From positions 1 through 64,000 of the forward strand of contig JBARRP010000174.1 in assembly GCA_049644285.1 (NCBI GenBank): a stretch of DNA of 64,000 nt, given 5' to 3'. A program made the translations under genes and the position numbers. The stretch's first letter is position 1; each line of letters begins with the position of its first letter. This stretch comes from CAVRXT01 sp049644285 (GTDB lineage: Bacteria; Acidobacteriota; Terriglobia; Acidiferrales; UBA7541). The notes beneath the pieces were generated by a model. It was not told where the DNA came from. It worked only from the letters and a program-made list of their open reading frames with translations, and ran no database searches. Shown in pieces: positions 26,314 to 35,666 of this stretch.

Positions 26314-26400
26314 AACCCGAAGTAAGTCGGCGCTGGCGTTGGTCATCTTGGGGCTGCGTTGCGCGCGATCCGCGCGCGCAGCTCCAGTGCCGGCCGGAGA

Positions 26401-27933
26401 CTATTTGCCGATGGTGGTGAAGCCGGCTGGAGAAGGTTCGGGGTCGCTGAAAACCGGCGGCGAAGAAGGAACCCGTTTCGCGTTGTAATTGCGTAAGTGG
26501 TTCCGGCGAAGCGCCGTGAGGGTCATCCGTCCAAGGTCAAAAGCCCCATAAATGATGTTGCCGCGCACGACGTCGCTGCGGAAGGTGAGAACTTGCGTCC
26601 GGATGTAACGGGTGACTTTGTTGCCGGGCCGCGGAGCCATCGCGGAAACCACGGAGGAGCCGTCAAAAACCGGCTGACTGCAATTCTTGAGCTGCACAAC
26701 CGCGACGGCGCCATTGGTGTGCAGCTCGTCACCCGTGGCATTTTCCGAGGTCTCTGGTACTGTCACCCGCGGCGAATCGTGGACGGCGTCCACACAGCCG
26801 GCCAGCGTCAGATCGCGAACCACCTTGTCTCGTTCTTCATCAAGATTTGCGTCCACGTGGTGGATAAATCTCCTGCGGCGGACCGATAGCACCGCTCCAG
26901 TTTCACGCGAAGATGCGCTTGCCCAGACCGGCAGTCCTTGCCAGGTTTCGGGCTCGCTCCAAATCCGCAAATGGTCGCGCTTGCCGTAGCTATCGAAGCT
27001 CTTCTCCCACGCCGAGTCGGAACTTTGCCCCTGAAGCATTTGCTTGGAGATGGGAGCGCGGGAATAGCTGTTCAGCGTGATGAACGCATGGAACTGGCGC
27101 AGAACCGATCCCTTTGAGTTGGGATCACTGTTCATCCATCCGGCGGCATGGAAAGCGTCTGCGATTTGTTCGCGCGAGCCGACAAACATGAGGTTCACAA
27201 CGTCGGCGTCACGCCCCTTCACGGTGGAAGTACGCGCGGGCAGTGAGCGGGCCATCTCATTGAGCGCGAACGTTTCGGAATCGGCGAAATCTCGATTCGC
27301 GGGGCCCGCGGGCGTCATACCCGTGACGCGCAGCGCCGCCGACAGTTCCAGCCGCAAGTCAGTTCCCGGCGGAAAGTAGATTTCGGGCTCCGCGGATATA
27401 GGGAATGCGGCCCGGTAGACAATCAGAACCATGTCCGAATACGGGTTCCACGTGGGCATATGCTTCAAGCGGCTGGTGATTCGGCCTTGCGGCGTATCCG
27501 TGGATCGGATTCCGTGAATAACGCCTTTTTTCGCTAATTCACGGGCATTGGCGACCTCGACGACGTAGGCATTGACGTCGATCGGCTCTCCGGAGTCTGG
27601 AGTGAGCCGGTCAAATTGAATGGTGAGTTGGGCTGTCTCGTGGACAAAGCCCAAGCCCACACGCCTTGCAGATTTCACCGCGCCCTCGATCCGCGTTCCT
27701 TCTGCGAACATCGGAACACCATCGCATCGCGGGGATTCCACCACGATCGCGCGAAGGCGCGTCCCCGGCTTAGACCTGTAGGACGAGACGGGATCGAGCA
27801 GTCGGACCCAGAAGGTTTCTCCGGCAGGAATCTGGTCGCAGGCAGCGGCAACCCTGAGGCAATTTATGCAGAAGAGCAGGATCAATACGCGGGGGATGAC
27901 AAGAGTGGCCTTCCGCCGGAGCTCTCTCCTCAT
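26401..27933 (-). CDS. Secreted LssY C-terminal domain protein
   Basis: 510 aa. A signal peptide (VIPRVLILLFCINCLRVAAA) is followed by an N-terminal beta-rich region with FWVRLLDPVSSYRSKPGTRL. From about residue 250 comes a block recognisable as the LssY C-terminal domain: DVVNLMFVGSREQIADAFHA, AGWM, HHLRIWSEPETWQGLPVWAS, the RFIHHVDANLDEERDKVV stretch and LTLAGCVDA. In LssY proteins this block follows a membrane PAP2 phosphatase part, which is absent here. The function of the isolated domain is not known. It is monocistronic and convergent with the VOC gene. Confidence 0.78.
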   Translation of the reverse strand: MRRELRRKATLVIPRVLILLFCINCLRVAAACDQIPAGETFWVRLLDPVSSYRSKPGTRLRAIVVESPRCDGVPMFAEGTRIEGAVKSARRVGLGFVHETAQLTIQFDRLTPDSGEPIDVNAYVVEVANARELAKKGVIHGIRSTDTPQGRITSRLKHMPTWNPYSDMVLIVYRAAFPISAEPEIYFPPGTDLRLELSAALRVTGMTPAGPANRDFADSETFALNEMARSLPARTSTVKGRDADVVNLMFVGSREQIADAFHAAGWMNSDPNSKGSVLRQFHAFITLNSYSRAPISKQMLQGQSSDSAWEKSFDSYGKRDHLRIWSEPETWQGLPVWASASSRETGAVLSVRRRRFIHHVDANLDEERDKVVRDLTLAGCVDAVHDSPRVTVPETSENATGDELHTNGAVAVVQLKNCSQPVFDGSSVVSAMAPRPGNKVTRYIRTQVLTFRSDVVRGNIIYGAFDLGRMTLTALRRNHLRNYNAKRVPSSPPVFSDPEPSPAGFTTIGK

Positions 27934-28097
27934 GAGACCGACAATCCCCCGTCAGGACCTGTTGTGTGCTGCTCCTTGGATGCTGGCACAGCCCGAAGCG
28001 TATGCCTGCCTCGACGAGGGGTCAAGGTGCGGAATCGAGCAACACCCAGAGCTCGGCAGAAGATGGCGCCTCGTATGATTGCCGCGGGAAGCTAACC

Positions 28098-28433
28098 TCA
28101 GGCCGTTTGCGCCGCCTTGGGCGTGGGCGTGTAGGGATTTCGGTGGGACTTCGTCGTGTGCGTGCTGCGGTAATCTTCCAGTTCTTCGTTCGTAATTCGG
28201 AAGTGGTTCTTCAAGGGATGATTGGCGGATGCCTCCAGCTCGCGGTGGAGCTTTAGGGAGCAAACATCAGGGGCATCCTGATAACTCAGCCGATGGGAGC
28301 AGAACGCTTCGTTCGGGATCGTCAACGTGAATTCGGACGGATCTTCCGCGACGTGCCGCACCCGGAAGGTGTATTCACGGACCAGCGGCTTGGCCTCGAA
28401 TCCAACGTACTGGATGAGCACGGCGTCGCTCAT
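28098..28433 (-). CDS. Small hypothetical protein, coupled to upstream gene
   Basis: 111 aa: MSDAVLIQYVGFEAKPLVRE onward. No family recognised. The central part (REYTFRVRHVAEDPSEFTLT) looks like beta strands, and the C-terminal part is polar with HTTKSHRNPYTPTPK. Its ATG overlaps the stop of the gene at 28430-28723 (ATGA), so both are probably translated together. No signal peptide or membrane segment, so it is cytoplasmic. Confidence 0.65.
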   Translation of the reverse strand: MSDAVLIQYVGFEAKPLVREYTFRVRHVAEDPSEFTLTIPNEAFCSHRLSYQDAPDVCSLKLHRELEASANHPLKNHFRITNEELEDYRSTHTTKSHRNPYTPTPKAAQTA

Positions 28434-28723
28434 TTTCCACCCGCGCCGGCTGCAACCCCAGCCTTGGGGTGAACCACTGTAGTCGCAGATACAGGCGTGG
28501 CTGCTGGCGCTACCCCTGCCGTTACTGCTTTTTTGCGGCGCTTCCCGCGCGAGCGCTTTGGAGGTGTACCCTCCGCTGGCTCGACAACCATGATGCTGGT
28601 GACAAACTTCTTCGGGCCATGGAGATCGAAATCGATTGTGGTGCGTTCCACGTCTGATTCCGTCACCACACCGCAGCCGTACTGAAAATGCTTCACGTAC
28701 AAGCCTTCCGTGAGAGCCTTCAT
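28430..28723 (-). CDS. Small hypothetical protein with SH3-like N-terminus and basic tail
   Basis: 97 aa, with GAGGAGACTAT before the ATG. The first 45 residues, MKALTEGLYVKHFQYGCGVV and then DFDLHGPKKFVTSIM, follow the pattern G-x-x-V-x-H-x-x-F/Y-G-x-G-x-V...FDxxGxKxF seen in small SH3/Tudor-like modules such as the C-terminal UvrD domain and CarD-like folds. The rest is low complexity: a basic cluster RSRGKRRKK, then an Ala/Pro/Val tail. A nucleic-acid or polymerase contact is possible but unproven. It is coupled to the following gene and separated from the cold-shock gene by a terminator. Confidence 0.65.
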   Translation of the reverse strand: MKALTEGLYVKHFQYGCGVVTESDVERTTIDFDLHGPKKFVTSIMVVEPAEGTPPKRSRGKRRKKAVTAGVAPAATPVSATTVVHPKAGVAAGAGGK

Positions 28724-28771
28724 ATAGTCTCCTCAGCGCGACAGCGAGCTCGATCGGTTGCTACACCCCAG

Positions 28772-28813
28772 AAAAAAAGCGCGAGCCCGGCCGCTTGGCG
28801 GTCGGACCCGCGC
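28772..28813 (-). terminator. Rho-independent terminator of the cold-shock gene
   Basis: On the minus strand a 16-position stem (15 pairs, two of them G-U, one mismatch) formed by 28813-28798 and 28794-28779 closes a three-base loop and is followed by seven Ts. It lies directly after the stop of the cold-shock gene at 28821. Confidence 0.85.
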
Positions 28814-28820
28814 TGGTTAA

Positions 28821-29024
28821 CTAGAGGCTGGTGACGTTCGACGCCTGCAGGCCCTTGGGGCCCTTGGTCACTTCGAATTCAACCGCTTGGCCTTCGTTCA
28901 GCGATTTGTACCCATCCGACTGAATCGCGGAGAAGTGCACGAAAACGTCCTCGCCGGACTGGCGCTGGATGAACCCGAAACCCTTACTGGCGTTGAACCA
29001 CTTTACAGTACCTTGTTCTTTCAC
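28821..29024 (-). CDS. Cold-shock domain protein (CspA family)
   Basis: 67 aa, a single cold-shock domain. RNP1 is seen in KGFGFI and RNP2 in DVFVHFSAI; the protein opens MKEQGTVKWFNASKGFGFIQ and ends GLQASNVTSL. Such proteins bind single-stranded nucleic acid and melt RNA structure. Translation starts at GTG 29024, eight bases after AAGGA. An ATG directly after that AAGGA opens only a three-codon frame whose stop overlaps the GTG. The leader is long and contains a terminator-like hairpin (29135-29166), and a strong terminator follows the gene. Confidence 0.93.
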   Translation of the reverse strand: MKEQGTVKWFNASKGFGFIQRQSGEDVFVHFSAIQSDGYKSLNEGQAVEFEVTKGPKGLQASNVTSL

Positions 29025-29404
29025 TTGTACATTCCTTCTTTCAATTTGAGCTATTTGCGCTTCACGTCCCGGGCCCGATTCCGCTCCCGATTCTTGGGGA
29101 GCGCGATCGTGATCCGGTGCCTCCAGCCGTAAACAAAAAAGGGCTGCAAGTGTGAACTTGCAGCCCCTCTAACGAATCTAAAGGTTTTACAAGAGCAACA
29201 AACGCGACTTCAATATAGCATACCCCGCCCAAACATCCTAATGAAATCTTCAGGTTTTTGACTCGGGAAGCGGCACGTTTCGCTTTGGTTCTTACCTAAA
29301 ATCGTTGCGGTCTTAATTCTTCGGGTCGGTCAGAAACATACGCCGGACCCGTCTCCACGTGCAACTCTTCTTTCATCGTGCCAGTTGACGCAGGCAGAAG
29401 GTTG
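29025..29404. other. Intergenic: long leader of the cold-shock gene
   Basis: No coding sequence is supported. On the minus strand a plausible -10 region (TATGCTATAT, about 29224-29215) would give a leader of roughly 180 bases ahead of the cold-shock gene. It contains a perfect 10-bp hairpin with a T-tract at 29166-29135. Confidence 0.45.
29135..29166 (-). terminator. Terminator-like hairpin upstream of the cold-shock gene
   Basis: GGGCTGCAAG (29166-29157 on the minus strand) pairs perfectly with CTTGCAGCCC (29150-29141) across a six-base loop, followed by TTTTTTGTTT. It either ends transcripts from the lipocalin-like gene 240 bases upstream or acts inside the cold-shock leader as an attenuator. 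Confidence 0.75.
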
Positions 29405-29902
29405 CTACTTCAGTCGCTCCCAAACCGATTCGAGGGTGACCATCGCGCCGCCCCTCAACTGCGGCGTGTTTCGCACAATCAGGCGGTTACCTTGCACAGT
29501 CACGGCCCTTGTTTGGTCTGTGTTGACCCAGTTTTGAAGCGAGGCAACTTCAACGTGATCCACCACCTTGTCGCACGTGAACGTGTACCGCCCGGCGTAG
29601 GCCATGGACGTGGAGTAAGCCTGTGCTCTTTCCTCAGCCGGAGCTGAAACCCTGTCAGCAACGGAAAGTGGTTTCCGTCCATCATCCGAGATAATCGCCA
29701 TCATTCTGCCATCCGCCGTGTACATAACGAATCCTGAGGGGTTTTGGCCAAGTACGGCTCTGTTGACTTCGCCCTTGTCCGTCGTGGAGGTGACAGAGAC
29801 AAGTTTCCAAGTTCCGACAATGCTGTCCTTGCATTGCGCGCTTGCCGTCGATGAGAACACGGCCGCAAGGGCCGCCACCAGGACAACTATACTGTTCCTC
29901 AT
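29405..29902 (-). CDS. Secreted lipocalin-like domain protein
   Basis: 165 aa from ATG 29902, with GGGGAGAC upstream; a longer frame from 29956 adds residues before the signal. Signal peptide SIVVLVAALAAVFSSTASAQ. The mature domain opens with IVGTWKLVSVTSTTDKGEV, the usual start of the lipocalin-like (PF13924-type) family. Further marks are GFVMYTADGRMMAIISDDGR and YAGRYTFTCDKVVDHVEV, followed by LRGGAMVTLESVWERL. Members form a small barrel that may bind a hydrophobic ligand; function unknown. Confidence 0.8.
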   Translation of the reverse strand: MRNSIVVLVAALAAVFSSTASAQCKDSIVGTWKLVSVTSTTDKGEVNRAVLGQNPSGFVMYTADGRMMAIISDDGRKPLSVADRVSAPAEERAQAYSTSMAYAGRYTFTCDKVVDHVEVASLQNWVNTDQTRAVTVQGNRLIVRNTPQLRGGAMVTLESVWERLK

Positions 29903-30040
29903 GCTGTCTCCCCAAAACTCAAGCACATCATGAGCATTGAGCGGCGAGCTTAGCATGCCTTGCCGTGGGAACTATCGCCAATGACCTAGGCGGCGGATGG
30001 CTTGAATCCGATCTCGCGGATTGACCTCGAGATTTGAGAA

Positions 30041-31258
30041 TCATGGCAGCCCCGCGCGCAAGGACGGAGCCCTGCCGCTATTGGCCAAGTCGCGTTGGTA
30101 TTTTGGCCACGGGCTTGCCATCAGGCCGCCTGCGGTCCCCGGAAACGCATAGATCGCTCCCGATGCGGTAGCCACGTAGATTGTTCCGTAGGGAGCGAGT
30201 GTCGGCGAGAGGCCGAGACTGGCGTCAAAACCAGCCGACCATTCCTTTTTTCCCTCGGGGGAGACAGCGACTACCGCGTATCCCGAGATCACATAGATCG
30301 TTCCGTCAGCTGCCAACGCCGGTGACGACACCATCCATGATCCGGTGTCCACATCCCACTTCTTGGCGCCATCCGGATCGACAGCATAGAGCCGGCCATC
30401 TCGAGTCGCGAAATAGATTGTTCCGTCAGACCCGATCACCGGTGGAGTTGCTTCCATTGCGATGGAGGCCTTGAATTCCCACTTGAGTTGACCGCCCATC
30501 CCCACCGCCAGCAGGCTCCCAGTCGCGGTGCCGGCATAGAGCACGTCATCCGGGCCGGCCGCGAGAGATGCCTGGACATAAGCGTAGCTCGGGGACTGAC
30601 GTCTGCCGTCCGCGTTCCCTGCTACCGGCGGATACACCCACTGCAGCGCTCCATCACGCCCCACCCCTTTCAACCAGGTTCTTCCCAAGACGGCGATCGT
30701 CCCGCTGGGAAGAATGACGGGCACGCCGGATTGGGTAGCAACGCGGTCCGAATACCAGCGTCTGGAACCGTTCTCAACCTCAGTCGAGCACAGCGCGACC
30801 GCACAGAACGTATAAACAAAATCGCTGTCGATGGCATTCCCGCTCGCGTAGTAATTGATCCTTCCACCGGTAAGCTCCGTCTCCCAGCGCTTCGTGCCCG
30901 TGTGATTGATGGCGTAGAGCTTTCCCCGCGTATTCGTTACATAAACGGCTTCATCGGGCCCAAGAGTCGGAGAGGATTGGATCGGGCCGGTCTCGAATTT
31001 CCATTTCAGCGCCCCGGAGGAATCGATTGCATAGAGATATCCATCCCGGCTGCCAACGTAAAGAGTGCTTTCGCTATCCAACGCGGGAGCGCCATCGATG
31101 GGTCCACCGGTCTTGAAGACCCATTTCTCTTTGACCTCTCCCTGCAGGTTGGCGACGCCCTCCCGATCTGTGCGCTCTGTTTGCCGGACGAAGAGAACCA
31201 CAGTCAATACCGCGGCCGCGAGAAGCGCCCCCAACGCTAAGCCAATGGTCTTGTTCAT
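30041..31258 (-). CDS. PQQ-like (YncE/BamB-type) beta-propeller protein
   Basis: 405 aa from ATG 31258. An N-terminal membrane anchor or signal (IGLALGALLAAAVLTVVLF) is followed by seven or so repeats of the tryptophan-type beta-propeller, for example LYVGSRDGYLYAIDSSGALK, VYVTNTRGKLYAINHTGTKR, IYFATRDGRLYAVDPDGAKK and IYVATASGAIYAFPGTAGGL. The final WPKYQRDLANSG resembles the start of many PQQ repeat proteins, here placed at the end. No PQQ-dehydrogenase active-site residues are seen, so a binding or scaffold role is likely. Confidence 0.8.
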   Translation of the reverse strand: MNKTIGLALGALLAAAVLTVVLFVRQTERTDREGVANLQGEVKEKWVFKTGGPIDGAPALDSESTLYVGSRDGYLYAIDSSGALKWKFETGPIQSSPTLGPDEAVYVTNTRGKLYAINHTGTKRWETELTGGRINYYASGNAIDSDFVYTFCAVALCSTEVENGSRRWYSDRVATQSGVPVILPSGTIAVLGRTWLKGVGRDGALQWVYPPVAGNADGRRQSPSYAYVQASLAAGPDDVLYAGTATGSLLAVGMGGQLKWEFKASIAMEATPPVIGSDGTIYFATRDGRLYAVDPDGAKKWDVDTGSWMVSSPALAADGTIYVISGYAVVAVSPEGKKEWSAGFDASLGLSPTLAPYGTIYVATASGAIYAFPGTAGGLMASPWPKYQRDLANSGRAPSLRAGLP

Positions 31259-31455
31259 GCTGTTTTCGTGCCTCCGGGACGCTCCCAATATTTCCGGAGT
31301 ATCCCATTGAGCTAATTACGCCCGCCGTCTTCGCCGAAGCTTTTTCGTCTAAGGGTAAACAGTAGCTGCGAGCTCAGGGTTCCGCGGTCAACCTCGCATA
31401 CCCTTCAGCGGGGCCGGGGATCCAACCGGAGTCTTTTTCCCGAGGACTTGACTGC

Positions 31456-33687
31456 TCAATTCGTGCGGCTTTTGGATGAACGGATGGCGCCCCGGATCAC
31501 GCTGATCGAAGCCTTCGGAAGGGCGAAGGTTGTGTCGGCGTTGGCGCTGACGGTGGAACGATCGGGGGGCCCGTCAGGATCAGCCGAGCCATCGTGGGCG
31601 CCGGGATGCCATTGATATTGTTCGCTCCCAAAAGTGATCAGGTTCACCGCGCCGGAAAAGAAGCTGTCAGCATTCTTGTCAGCATCGTGAAAAGCAATGC
31701 GGACCGAATGTGAGTTCTCCTGGTCTTTGTTCACGATCAGCAACGCCCACTGGCCATCGGGGCGCAGCGCTGCGTACGCAGTAACCAGCGCGCGGCCGGC
31801 AGCGTTGCGAATGTCACTCGCAGCAGGGAAGAGCTTATGCACGCCATCACCGGGCAGCACCCATTCGAGATTGATGAGTTGGCTCGCGAAAAATTGCGAG
31901 AGCGGCTGCTGGACCTGCAAGTTCGCATCCATCGAGAACAAGCCGAAAGTGCCGAACGATTCGTTGCACCCTCCGTGGATTCCCAGCGGCATGTAATGGA
32001 AGAAATAAACAGCATCACCCCCCGCCGAAAGATAAGCCCCGACGTAATCCGCCAGCCACAGCGCGCCCCAAATATCGACGAACGCCTCTTCCGACTGCCA
32101 CGCAATGTTTGATTCGGTGATGAATTGCGGCACATCCGCCGGCACGCCATCCTGTCGCCAGATCTCCACCATGTGCGAGACAAGTGTCGCTTCGTTGTAG
32201 AGGTCGCTCCACGCGATCTTGCACGGTTCCATCGGATAATGCTCGTAGGAAAAGAAGGCGAGGTCACTCAGGCGGTCGTGGGCTTTCAGGTAGTCGATGA
32301 AGCGCCGCGTCCACGAAGTTTTTCCGTTCGCATCAGGCCATGTTTCGATGTCCTTGTTGACTCCCGTGAAGATGGGCCCGCCGAGCTTCAGCTTCGGATC
32401 CACTTTGTGAAGCGCCGCGGCCCATTGGACATAGAGCGCAGCGTAATCTTCGGGCGGAGTGTAGTGCCCGTCCGCCTCTTCTCCCATCTCGACGTACGAA
32501 ATGGGGTATCCGCGCTTTTCGATGTAGGCGATTTCCGCCGCGGAGTCTTCCGGCGTCCCGTAGAGCATGGCGATCGGAATCATCGCTGGCAGGCCTCGCG
32601 TCACGCCGCTGGTGTAGAAAAGGTCGAAGCCGATCTGGTCCCCTGCCTTCTCGTTCAGATCGGAGGGTTCGTGCCACGGATCAACAGAAGAACAGAAGGT
32701 ATTCGTTTGGCCCTGGTCGGGTGTATGACGCACCAGATCCTGAAACGCGCCGTCCGCGCTCGCAGTGCCGATGTAAAGCTCGCGCATCGCGTAGCCGGCG
32801 CAATTCCGGCGATCAGCAGAACCATGTGTGTCGCAGGTGTTGGACGATTCGGTCATCAGGATGCGGATATACTGCACGAGGGTCGGAGCTGACGTCAGTT
32901 GCAGAGTGACGCTGCCGCCGTGCCCCTCGGTGATTGTGCCGCCCGGGAACGTCTGCCACACGCCTAAGGTTGGTCTCTTGATCGGATCTTCGCCGGTCCA
33001 ATACTGCACCAGATATCGCCGCGCATACGGATCGGCCCACGCGATGCGGATGGCGTTGATTTCGCGCTTGCTGGCCAGATCGATGATTACCCACTGCGGA
33101 TGCAGGGAATCGTCCTCGTGCGTGAAGGCTTGGGTGAGATACGGGTTGCTCTTCCAATAGGAATTCAGGTCGCCATCGGTGAGGCGCGAATAGCCGACCA
33201 TGTCGGTTCCGTCGTCGTGCGTGACGCCACGATGCGGCAAAGGATAGCCGTACGAATGCCGGATCACATCCGTCGGCGTTGCGCTGCCCGTGAAGTACCC
33301 CTTGCCGGCCGGATCGCTCCAGGCACCTTGGGGATTCCAGTGCCAGGCCTCCATGTGGAGCTCGGTGTTCTGGCGGTAGGTGATCGTTTGCCACCCCGCG
33401 GAGAGGATTTGCTTGATCGTAGGTTCGACGAAAAGCTTGTCGGCTGCGCCGTAAGGAAGCCGATCGATTGCCGCGCCCAGCGCCTTGGTGGGGACAATCG
33501 AATTCGTGGAGTGGCCGGGAGTGGAATCAACCCGGATCGCTTGCCCCCACGCTGCTGATGCGAAAACGACGACTCCGGCAACGGCGGCCAGAGCCCTCGC
33601 CGGATAGCTTTTCGCCCCGGAAGCTTGCTTCACACGTGAATTCTCGACAGCCCTTGATGCGCAAACGGAAAAAATCCTCGCGGCCAC
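31456..33687 (-). CDS. Secreted clan GH-A-like glycosidase with discoidin-like module
   Basis: 743 aa from GTG 33687 (GAGG eight bases upstream), with a hydrophobic signal ending ASAAWGQ. Residues of about 150-300 look like an F5/8-type C (discoidin) module: WVIIDLASKREINAIRIAWA and TLVQYIRILMTESSN. A TIM-barrel hydrolase-like region follows, with GYPISYVEMGEEADGHYTPP (Glu as possible acid/base) and VPQFITESNIAW (Glu as possible nucleophile). A C-terminal beta domain ends the protein. This arrangement fits GH39/GH51-type retaining glycosidases, but the family is not certain. Confidence 0.65.
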   Translation of the reverse strand: MAARIFSVCASRAVENSRVKQASGAKSYPARALAAVAGVVVFASAAWGQAIRVDSTPGHSTNSIVPTKALGAAIDRLPYGAADKLFVEPTIKQILSAGWQTITYRQNTELHMEAWHWNPQGAWSDPAGKGYFTGSATPTDVIRHSYGYPLPHRGVTHDDGTDMVGYSRLTDGDLNSYWKSNPYLTQAFTHEDDSLHPQWVIIDLASKREINAIRIAWADPYARRYLVQYWTGEDPIKRPTLGVWQTFPGGTITEGHGGSVTLQLTSAPTLVQYIRILMTESSNTCDTHGSADRRNCAGYAMRELYIGTASADGAFQDLVRHTPDQGQTNTFCSSVDPWHEPSDLNEKAGDQIGFDLFYTSGVTRGLPAMIPIAMLYGTPEDSAAEIAYIEKRGYPISYVEMGEEADGHYTPPEDYAALYVQWAAALHKVDPKLKLGGPIFTGVNKDIETWPDANGKTSWTRRFIDYLKAHDRLSDLAFFSYEHYPMEPCKIAWSDLYNEATLVSHMVEIWRQDGVPADVPQFITESNIAWQSEEAFVDIWGALWLADYVGAYLSAGGDAVYFFHYMPLGIHGGCNESFGTFGLFSMDANLQVQQPLSQFFASQLINLEWVLPGDGVHKLFPAASDIRNAAGRALVTAYAALRPDGQWALLIVNKDQENSHSVRIAFHDADKNADSFFSGAVNLITFGSEQYQWHPGAHDGSADPDGPPDRSTVSANADTTFALPKASISVIRGAIRSSKSRTN

Positions 33688-33839
33688 GGTTGGCTCCTCA
33701 TCGGATTGACGCGGTCAACGCGATGCGTTTGTACTCGGCAGCGAGCCGCAGGTCAAGTCCGAAATTGCGGGCGTCGCTTCCTGAAACGGTTTAATTCTCG
33801 CGGAGTGAAAAGGCGACCACATTCTTGTGGGCGAGGGGC

Positions 33840-35666
33840 CTACTGAACTGTGACAGTCACGGTTGCTGTGGAACGCCCGAACGCGTTGGTGGCAGAAAGC
33901 TTGTAGGTAGTCGTTTGCGCCGGTGTGACAGTCACGCTGTTGTTGCGCACAGGGCCGATCTGCGGCGAGATGATCACATAGGACGCATCGGCCACGTCCC
34001 AGTTCAAGCTCACCGCCGTGCCCGCGCTGACCGGCACGGAAGGACTGGCGGAGAAGCTGTTGATGTTCGGAGACGTGTCCTGCGGCACGTTCGAGGCGGT
34101 GTAAATCGGATTCATCAGCACGACTTCGAAGTCTGACGCCGTGACATTTCCAAGTTGATGCAGGTCGTTGTTATCCCAGCGATCGTCGGGCGCGCCACTG
34201 ATGAACATCGACGAGCCGTTGTCGGCCATGATCATGCCGTATTGTTTCAGAGCCGTCAGGATCACCTGGTTGGCGGCCGAGAAGCCCGAGATATCAAAAT
34301 TCGCCTTCAGCCGCATCCGCATTCCCATCGGTGCGGCAAATTGAGCGGTCGAATTCGCCGCCCAATGCGAAGCAGGGGGCACAAAAGCCGCGCGGCTGTT
34401 TTTCAGGGTGTAGCGGATGGCATGGCGGATCTGCCCTGCCGCGACTTCATCGTAACGCACGAGGCCGGCAAATATCGAAAGTCCGGCAGCGTCGGCGGAG
34501 GTCCATGTCCACGGGCGCTGCTCGTTGCCGAGCAAATCCCAGACCGCGGCAGACCCGGCATTCCAGCTCCCGCCGTTTCCCGGTGTGGCGCTGTACAGTT
34601 CAAAGAGCCAGCAACTCTCGTTATCCAGGACGAGCACGTGGCGATCCCCATTCCCCGGGTTGGGGTATCCTTCGATCGGCGCATCCGCCGGAATCGGCAT
34701 GGGCCCCGGATCGCTCTCCGAGCCGTAGGCCGTGAAGTTAACGCCCACCGGACTCTGCTGCGAGCCAACCACCACATAGGGAATACCTATCGACTGCCCC
34801 TGATATTGGCCGGCGCCAAAGTCCGCATGGATTCCTACGGTTGGGCCGATAAAGTTGATGAGGGCATCCGAATTTGGATCCACCTGCGCCGCGGAAATGT
34901 CCTGATTCCACGCGTTGCTTGCAGGGAAGGGAAGGAAACCATTCAGGCTGGCGCCTTGGCCAAGGCTCACGCCGCTGCATGCGCTCGATATCGCGGGTTG
35001 CGTCACCTGCAAGGATACGCTTCCAGATGCGCTGCTGCCCGGATCGGGATTCAACACGCTCACCGAAAGGGTGCCCGTGGTCTGCGCCGTTGCAGAGCCG
35101 GTAAGCTGGGTGGAAGAAACGAATTTCGTCTGCACGGCCTTCCCGCCGACGAGAACATCGGCCCCGCCGACAAACTTGCTTCCGGTCACGATAATCGTGA
35201 AAGGTCCCGTCGAGACGGTGGTCGGGTTGATCTTGCTGATCACAGGTTCCGGATTTAGGTCTGCGACTGAAGCCGTGCCCGTGGCGCTGGGATCCGCCGA
35301 GCTGGTCGCCTGAATCGTGACAGTATTCGGGCTCGGGAGGCTGGCAGGAGCTGTGTATAGCCCGGAAATGGTGATTGTGCCTACAGCGGCGCTTCCGCCC
35401 GCCACTCCGTTCACGGACCATTTAACTGCGGTGTTGCTGGTTCCAGTCACCGTCGTCGCGAACTGCTGCGTATTTCCCTCACGAACGCTCGCGGTTGCAG
35501 GCGTTACTGTGACAGAAATGGCGGGAACCGCCGGCGCTGCCGATTTCTTGCCCGTGATCCCACACCCGCCGTAGAACGACGCGGAGAGGGCGCACAAACA
35601 AACAGCCAGGCCCCACAAGGCTTTGCGTCGTTGGCGGCGCTTGCTTCTTGGTAATCGCACCGGCAT
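33840..35666 (-). CDS. Ig-like/IPT-TIG lipoprotein of unknown function
   Basis: 608 aa from ATG 35666. It has a lipoprotein signal with lipobox ASFYGGC near residue 32. A bacterial Ig-like domain follows (ISVTVTPATASVREGNTQQF), then an IPT/TIG domain (PVISKINPTTVSTGPFTIIV). A large unassigned middle domain contains FPASNAWNQDISAAQVDPNS, HVLVLDNESCWLFELYSA and AGQIRHAIRYTLKNSR. A last Ig-like domain ends TYKLSATNAFGRSTATVTVT. The middle domain is recurrent in Acidobacteriota secreted proteins but its activity is unknown. A surface-exposed carbohydrate or protein binding role is possible. Confidence 0.68.
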   Translation of the reverse strand: MPVRLPRSKRRQRRKALWGLAVCLCALSASFYGGCGITGKKSAAPAVPAISVTVTPATASVREGNTQQFATTVTGTSNTAVKWSVNGVAGGSAAVGTITISGLYTAPASLPSPNTVTIQATSSADPSATGTASVADLNPEPVISKINPTTVSTGPFTIIVTGSKFVGGADVLVGGKAVQTKFVSSTQLTGSATAQTTGTLSVSVLNPDPGSSASGSVSLQVTQPAISSACSGVSLGQGASLNGFLPFPASNAWNQDISAAQVDPNSDALINFIGPTVGIHADFGAGQYQGQSIGIPYVVVGSQQSPVGVNFTAYGSESDPGPMPIPADAPIEGYPNPGNGDRHVLVLDNESCWLFELYSATPGNGGSWNAGSAAVWDLLGNEQRPWTWTSADAAGLSIFAGLVRYDEVAAGQIRHAIRYTLKNSRAAFVPPASHWAANSTAQFAAPMGMRMRLKANFDISGFSAANQVILTALKQYGMIMADNGSSMFISGAPDDRWDNNDLHQLGNVTASDFEVVLMNPIYTASNVPQDTSPNINSFSASPSVPVSAGTAVSLNWDVADASYVIISPQIGPVRNNSVTVTPAQTTTYKLSATNAFGRSTATVTVTVQ

